A stretch of 64,000 nt of DNA from Smallanthus sonchifolius (lineage: Eukaryota; Streptophyta; Magnoliopsida; Asterales; Asteraceae), in contig CM042042.1 in NCBI GenBank assembly GCA_023525975.1, positions 48,061,880-48,125,879 on the forward strand. Direction: 5' to 3'. This document shows, one piece after another, positions 58,620 to 64,000 of the stretch (the first letter of the stretch is position 1; each line of letters opens with the position of its first letter). The position numbers were made by a program, and so were the translations under genes. Below the pieces are notes generated by a model, which did no database searches, was not told where the DNA came from, and saw nothing but the letters and a program-made list of their open reading frames with translations.

Positions 58620-59160
58620 CAGGGCCAGAGTTGAGGATTTAGGGGCTCGGAGAAAGCCAAAAAAATGGGCCCCAAACGATAAAAAAAACTAATAAAAAAA
58701 TCATTATTATGGCAAAAGTTTTTATAGCAATAAATATAACAGAATTATAGTTTTAGAATGACATACCGTAGTAGTTAACCGACGAATCATGTAGATCTCC
58801 TAGCATTTTTTATAGAAAATTGATTGATTAAGTCTTCATAGCGCATATCATCTAATATTTCGTTCTTGATAGCTATAATTGTCAATTTGTTAAGTATTTC
58901 TTGTAACATTATAGATTGTAAATAAGATTTTAATAACTTCATCTTTGAGAAATTCCTCTCTGCAGATGCCACCTTCGCTGGAATAGTCAATAATATTCTA
59001 TATGCAATGCTTGCATTTGGGAAATACTCGAATTGTTTAAGATTTTCAAAACATCTATAGGGTTGATAACTTTACTAGTTTGTAATGTGTCAAATAACTT
59101 CAATTTCATATAAATATCATCTCCATCAATATTCGATCTTTCATGAAACTTACATGCATC
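58620..59160 (-). mobile_element. hAT transposon remnant
   Basis: The left end CAGGGCCAGAGTTGAGGATTT is a typical plant hAT terminus. The remnant contains the C-terminal end of a transposase and is cut at 59161 by the second Tekay-like element. The other half was not found in the window. Confidence 0.7.
58787..59160 (-). pseudogene. hAT transposase C-terminal dimerisation domain, truncated
   Basis: The hATC domain dimerises hAT transposases. Readable motifs are NASIAYRILLTIPAKVASAE, NFSKMKLLKSYLQS and DMRYEDLINQFSIKNARR, then a stop at 58787. An upstream segment (KLFDTLQTSKV, INPIDVLKIL) is in another frame, so there is a frameshift near 59040. The N-terminal and catalytic parts are missing. 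Confidence 0.78.
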
Positions 59161-59589
59161 TGTAAGGCTCTAAACCCGGGAGGCCTCACATGTTGGATTT
59201 AATCATTCACACAGATTTCTTAAACTTTGAATATCATAAGCAACAGAAAAATTAACGTCATTACATAGTCTCAAAATCACAACCAAATAAAACATTTTCT
59301 ATTACATTCATAATTATTCAAAACGGGATGTCAGACTTCTCATGACGGGTAACTCTTCTAAATAGCCAAGCCGCATCCACCCATCACCCACCTCATTCTT
59401 AACCTGACATGCATACTAAAAGTCAGCTAACACTTGTGAGTTCAAGTCTTTCATTTGTTTTAAGAAATGGTTTATCATTCGTTAGGGTTTAACATTCGTA
59501 AGAAGATGGGGCATAACATTCATTCATCATTTAACATTTATCAAATCATACATTTATTTGTCTAAACGTGTATCATCATTCTTTTCGCC

Positions 59590-59765
59590 AGTTTCACTTT
59601 CGTTCGTTCATCGCCCTCACGACTCGTAAGCCAATAAGGTAATATCATCGCCCTTAAGGTTCGTAGGCCCTTAAGATAGTAACATTCATCGCCCTTGAAA
59701 CTCACAGGTCCAAGGTCATTCCTTTACTTTTATCACTTTTGAAACCCACAAGGCCCAAGTGATTT
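59590..59765. repeat. Stem-loop repeat in the second Tekay LTR
   Basis: About four units with a loop resembling aaactcacaggccc (variants gactcgtaagcc, ggttcgtaggccc) and different arms: CTTAA with TTAAG, CCTTG with CAAGG, ATCACTT (59732-59738) with AAGTGAT (59757-59763). This is the same LTR position as the repeat at 32255-32450. Confidence 0.65.
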
Positions 59766-60367
59766 CATTCTCGGATCACGTTAACCCTGACTAACCGTCG
59801 TTACCCTTTCCCCTCCAGTTGTACAACCGTCATACCATTAATGGGCCACAAAGGCACCACCCCTGTTATACTTATGGCAAAACATACCATAAGGCTGGGG
59901 ACTTACACCCCAGACTTCATTCATCAATTCATATGTTTAACAGATTAGACATGTAATGACTTCTTAAAAGCATTCATCGATGTCTTTCATAAAACGTTAC
60001 ATTCATTCGCAATATCCTTTTTATTCTTTTAAAACCATTCCTTTACATCATTCCTTTCGTAAACCTTTGTTTCATAAACGTTCTTGCTTAAAACATCACC
60101 TCTTTCGAAAACCATTCATTCGTAAACATTTCATTTCATTCATCTTTTTATAAACATTCATTAAGTATGCACATAACCCTAGAAACAAGTAAATAGGGAT
60201 TTGTGAGTCACATGTTCGTTCGTAACTTAACCTGATTCGGACTTCTAGTTGGTGCTAACTTGCTAACCGACTTACACATAAGTCAAGAGGCGGATTATGT
60301 CATTAACCTTAGCGTCGCCTGCCAGTGTCGCCTGGACAAGGTCACTGTCGCCGGGCACCCTCATAGC

Positions 60368-60658
60368 TAGTGGCGGATACATATTTTTTTGCAGGAGAGG
60401 CAGAATACGGGTGGGTAAAAAGGAACGAAGGAAAAAAAATGAAATGACGATAAAATAATATAGTTCATCAAATATTTAAAGACAATATAAAAATACCTCG
60501 ATTACAATTGTCCTCTACGTGTTTTCATCTTTCAGAAACGCTCGATTATATCTTCATTAATAACATTGAGAAGTTTATTGGCCTATTAAAACCCACTATT
60601 ATTTTGGACCGGATGGTGGGTATTGGCACACCCTCTTTTGCGCTTGTATCCGCCTCTA
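60368..60658. mobile_element. hAT MITE in the Tekay-like LTR
   Basis: 291 bp with exact 8-bp duplication CTCATAGC (60360-60367 and 60659-60666). The ends are TAGTGGCGGATAC and, from the right, TAGAGGCGGATAC. Non-coding; the open frame crossing its edge is incidental. Confidence 0.88.
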
Positions 60659-60836
60659 CTCATAGCGTCGTCAGAACTTGCGTTTTGGACTTAGTGTCGT
60701 GGAGCTCAATCGTCGCCCACCGTAGTGTCACCACGATTCTTTGGCGACACACCTATTTTCGCCAGGGAATGACACGTGCCCAATCATTGGATTTCTTGGG
60801 CACAATGCCACATCCCCAGCATCATCTCGGTCAAGT

Positions 60837-60857
60837 GGCGACACTAGAAGTGTCGCC
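60837..60857. repeat. Palindrome GGCGACACT-AGA-AGTGTCGCC
   Basis: Perfect 9-bp arms with a 3-base loop. Related half-words (gtgtcgcc, ggcgacac, gtcgccgg) are scattered through 60310-60360 and 60665-60775, suggesting decayed copies. Confidence 0.85.
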
Positions 60858-61247
60858 TGATGAACACCATCCCCAAACAGGCCCATTTTCTACCCAAGTT
60901 CGTAACTTTTGACGTCCAAAACATTTGTTTAACTCCCATGAGCTCAGATCTGGGTTTTATTCCTCTTTTCATACGTAAAACTAGTGCCTTTTAAGATCAA
61001 AACCATAGTTTTACCCCAAAACCCATTTAGACTGAAAACATAGGTTTTAGGTTGGATTCTTACCTCAAAAGCAGCGTTTCTTCATGGATTATTCTTCCCA
61101 AACACTGGAGAAACATAATGGAGCCAACTTTGAAGATCATAGGCTTGATTCTTGCACTTTCTCTCTCTAAAACCTCTCTCTAGAAGGGTTTGAAGGTTGA
61201 AGATGGAATGGAGGCTGTTGAAGGAAGGAGTAGGGTTTAGTAAACCC

Positions 61248-61822
61248 TCACGGGCCAAGCCCATTATTCCTCAAGCCCACCATCTCCCTTTCTAGGGATC
61301 TCCGCCTCTGATCGGCATAAGACTTCTGTTTGTCTTGCACATCATTCGTTCTCGCATTTATCTGACCGAATTTATCGGATGTAGCTTTGACAACTTCCAA
61401 ACTTCCAAATTCTTTCTGACCAATCCCTCCCCAGCATAGCGGAGTCCTACATTGCCTCCCATACAACATCTCGAAGGGCGGCATGCCTATCGTCGAGTGA
61501 TAACTGTTGTTGTAAGAGAACTCCGCTAGTGTAGATGATTGTCACAACTTCCACCGAAGTCGATGATACATGCACGAAGCTTGTCCTCCAGAGTCTGGAT
61601 GGTCCTTTCGGACTGACCATCCGTTTGAGGATGATATGTCGTGCTTAAGTTCAGTCTAGTACCCATTGCTCCGTGAAACTTCTTCCAAAATCGTGAAGTA
61701 AACCGAGTATCCCTGTCCGAGACAATGGACACCGGTACACCATAACGAGCTACAACTTCCTTTATAAACACTTCTGCCAATTGTTCAGAACTTTTCGCGT
61801 ATCGGTAGAAAAAGGAAGTACG
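61248..61822 (-). pseudogene. Integrase fragment of the second Tekay-like element
   Basis: Contains the core integrase motifs AEVFIKEVVARYGVPVSIVS, DRDTRFTSRFWKKFHGAMG and TTYHPQTDGQSERT, then MLYGRQCRTPLCWGGIGQKE and KSYADQRRRS, where the family sequence stops at the deletion joint. A one-base loss near 61805 disrupts the frame before AKSSEQ, and another break lies near 61530. Non-functional. Confidence 0.88.
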
Positions 61823-62490
61823 GCAAAAAAAACAAAATAAATCAAAGCAAAACAAGTATTGGGATTATGTAATATTTGTTATAGTGTGATATAGTGTTTG
61901 ATAGAAACTGAAACTAGTGTAAATTAAATTTTGTAACATGATTAAGAGATAAAAGGAAAAATCATTGCTGAAGAAAAACAAAAGATATCAAAAGAAGTAG
62001 GTATTGGGATAGTTTAATGCTGTGTTTATTGGGAATGTGTAATATGGTGTTTTGATGAAAAAAAATTGAAAAAAAAAACTTAAACTAGTGTAAACTAAAA
62101 TCGATTGATGTAATATAAATTAACAATAGGTTATAGAGTCGACTTACAAATTGGTAATATGCCTTATTCTTTTTTTTTCTTTTTTTTTTGTGTAAAACAG
62201 TTTGTGATGATTTAAATACGGAAGTAAAAATAACTACACAAGAAATCAAAACAAAAAAGTATTATGAATTTTTTTTTACCCTAGTGGAAAATAAAAATAC
62301 GTTAGTGTAATAATCTGACTGTTGGAATTTTACAATAATGTAAAATAATAATTTTTAGTAAATTTTATTTTTGTTCACTATATTCATAGGTTTCTGATTT
62401 GAATGAAAATTATTTTTCAAGAAAACAAGTATTAGGAATTTAATAAATGAGTGAACACGAACAATTTTTTTTGTTTAATTAAACGAACGA
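61823..62490. other. AT-rich DNA, no gene seen
   Basis: Contains loosely repeated phrases (gtaatat-gtgtttgat, aaactagtgtaaa) at about 61870-62090. No supported gene. Confidence 0.4.
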
Positions 62491-62935
62491 ACATGAACAC
62501 ATGTCGTGTTCGTTAATATATGTTCATTTGTGTTCGTTTATTAACGTTCATTTATGTTCGTTTATTAACGTTCATTTATGTTCGTTTGTTTGTGTTAATT
62601 TGTTTTTGAATAAATCATGTACATTTGAACCACTAATTTATATGTGTGTTTTGTATGAATTGTTAAGTATTAAAGTTGTTCATGTGTGCTCATTAATGTT
62701 AATTTATGTTCGTTTGTGTTTTTTTTATGTTTGTTCGTTTTTATGTTTGCTCATTTGTGTTCGTTTACGTTCGTCTAGTTTTTTGACGAACGAACATGAA
62801 CGAACACGAACATTTTCATTTTCTTAATGAACGAACATGAACAAAAAAATGTGTTCGATTATGTGTTCGTGTTTGGTTAAAATTAAATAAACGAACATAA
62901 AGACATCGATGTTCATGTTCGTTCGATTCGTTTAC
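62491..62935. repeat. GTTCGTTTAT-type repeats in both orientations
   Basis: Direct repeats of ttatgttcgtttattaacg on the left and many aacgaacatgaac words on the right form a diffuse inverted repeat. Open frames across it are repetitive artefacts. Confidence 0.7.
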
Positions 62936-63127
62936 AGGCGTCAGATTTCGATTGTAAAGATTTATTTTAAAGTAAATAGTTTAACTTTTGCCCTATTTTG
63001 ACAGGAACACAAAAGATGAAAAACAAAGATCAGGATTGCAAGCAATAAAAAAACAAGTTCATGATTGCAAGCAAAAAAAAAACAAGTTCATGATTGCAAG
63101 TAAACACTATGTCTCTTTGTGAAGGTG

Positions 63128-63358
63128 TGTTAGCGAACTTGGTTAAGTTCGCCTAATTCTATAGGGGCGAACTTACTAAGTTCGCCTAGTTCAGTTTAGT
63201 TTGTTAGCTTTTATTCATTTGTCTATAAATAGCTTCTTTGTAACATTATTCAAGTTATCAATCAAATCATTTCAGTTTTACCCCCAATCATTCTCTCTTT
63301 TTCGTTCTCTCGTTTATCAATCTCGCTTGTTTTAGCGATTATTCTTGATATCATAACA
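63128..63358 (+). repeat. 5' LTR of a Ty1/copia element
   Basis: 231 bp, TGTTAGCG to ATATCATAACA. A TATA box TCTATAAATAGC is near 63221. Two GCGAACTT palindromes lie in its U3 (63133-63186). It is followed at once by the primer-binding site. Confidence 0.85.
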
Positions 63359-63711
63359 TGGTATCAGAGCATATTGCTCGATTATGTGATTTTCTTTCTT
63401 TTTCCGCACTCGTCCTTCGTTTTATCATTCGTTTTCTCATTTTTGTGTCAATTGGGGATAGTTTCATGTTTTGATCCGTTCAAAACATTCGTTTTACGTT
63501 TCTGATCATTCCTACGGTTGGATTTCTTCATATATTTCTCTGTTTTTGAGTTATGATGATTTCTGGATCGATTTCACGTTTTTTAGTTCATGTAGGCGAA
63601 CTTGTTCATCAGCTTGTCTGTTACGGGCGAACTTACTAAGTTCGCCTGTTCCTTTTCCTCTTCCAGTGAACTTATTAAGTTCGCTTCTTAGCGAACTTGG
63701 TTAAGTTCGCC
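63133..63711. repeat. GCGAACTT palindromes in the copia LTR and leader
   Basis: GCGAACTT-GGTT-AAGTTCGC at 63133-63152; GGCGAACTT-ACT-AAGTTCGCC at 63166-63186 and 63626-63646; AGTGAACTT-ATT-AAGTTCGCT near 63665; and another GGTT-loop unit ending near 63710. Both LTR and internal leader carry them. Confidence 0.93.
63359..63371 (+). promoter_or_regulatory. Primer-binding site of the copia element
   Basis: TGGTATCAGAGCA directly after the LTR, complementary to the initiator-Met tRNA end. Confidence 0.9.
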
Positions 63712-63747
63712 TATTCGAGTCTTCATTTCTTTCTGGTTTTTTTTGTC

Positions 63748-64000
63748 ATGTCTGCAACTGCTGATCCTGCAGTTGTTGTTCCTATGGATTTTTCTAATCC
63801 TTTGTTCTTACATTCATCTGATCATCCGAGTCTCTTACTGGTTTCTAAAACTTTTGATGGCTCTGCTTTCGGATCTTAGAAACGTGCCATGTCTATTGCC
63901 TTATCTGCTAAGAAAAAAATTGGTTTTGCTGATGGGACTGTTGTCAGACCTACTTCCTCTCCTAATCTGGAGTTATGGAAAAGATGCAATGATATGGTTA
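63748..64000 (+). pseudogene. Copia gag N-terminus, with a stop, cut by the window edge
   Basis: The start at 63748 (MSATADPAVVVP) leads to NPLFLHSSDHPSLLLVS, then a TAG where copia gags have the tryptophan of GSWKRAM, then MSIALSAKKKIGFADGT and LELWKRCNDMV to the window end. The stop fits a single G-to-A change. The rest of the element lies outside. Confidence 0.85.

Larger units (their letters stand above)
59161..61822 (-). mobile_element. Second Tekay-like element, truncated
   Basis: The LTR begins TGTAAGGCTCTAAACCCGGG at 59161, like the 31751 LTR, and shares with it the order of stem-loop repeat, paired hairpins and trinucleotide-loop palindrome. A deletion near 61285 joins the LTR to the integrase, removing its chromodomain end, the polypurine tract and the LTR edge. 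The element stops near 61822 inside the integrase. The LTR also holds a hAT MITE (60368-60658). Confidence 0.82.

Noticed and set aside
60508..60912. 134-codon open frame
   Set aside because: It begins inside a hAT MITE and runs out into LTR repeats, so it is a composite by chance.

Overview
The window is plant nuclear DNA from a eudicot with a repeat-rich genome. It holds spliced genes with GT-AG introns, long AT-rich intergenic stretches, and many plant-type transposable elements: chromovirus and Athila Ty3/gypsy, Ty1/copia, FAR1-type MULE, PIF/Harbinger, hAT and Helitron. Asteraceae is my weak guess from the flavour of the elements; nothing in the sequence proves it.

Only two ordinary host genes can be supported, both on the minus strand. 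One (9708-10664) is a two-exon OVATE family protein gene. The other (19535-22416) is a four-exon INDETERMINATE-DOMAIN zinc-finger gene of the GAF1/IDD2 type. Both carry transposable elements in their introns.

The left third (1-26 kb) holds DNA-transposon debris around these genes. There is a Harbinger derivative (3228-4381), two related MULEs (6738-9537 and 12105-14853) whose FAR1/MULE reading frame sits next to, or is fused with, an ATHILA ORF1-like segment, a dead Harbinger transposase (16030-17281), Helitron ends, SINE-like copies and MITEs.

The middle (26-53 kb) is a stack of nested LTR retrotransposons. An 8.6-kb Athila-like element with gag and protease but no polymerase (34288-42860) sits inside the integrase region of a Tekay-like chromovirus (31751-49139). 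That element sits inside the LTR of an older broken gypsy element (pol remains 26095-28019, LTR 29229-31750 plus 49145-49387). Further right is a plus-strand LTR-like tract carrying a duplicated Helitron.

The right part (53-64 kb) has a dead Harbinger, Helitron ends, a hAT remnant cut by a second Tekay-like element, and the start of a copia element at the window edge.

The most striking signal is shared by unrelated elements. MULEs, chromoviruses, the Athila-like element and the copia element each carry multiple copies of their own short, nearly perfect palindrome with a 3-4 nt loop. The chromovirus LTRs also carry stem-loop repeats whose arms differ between copies yet stay complementary.
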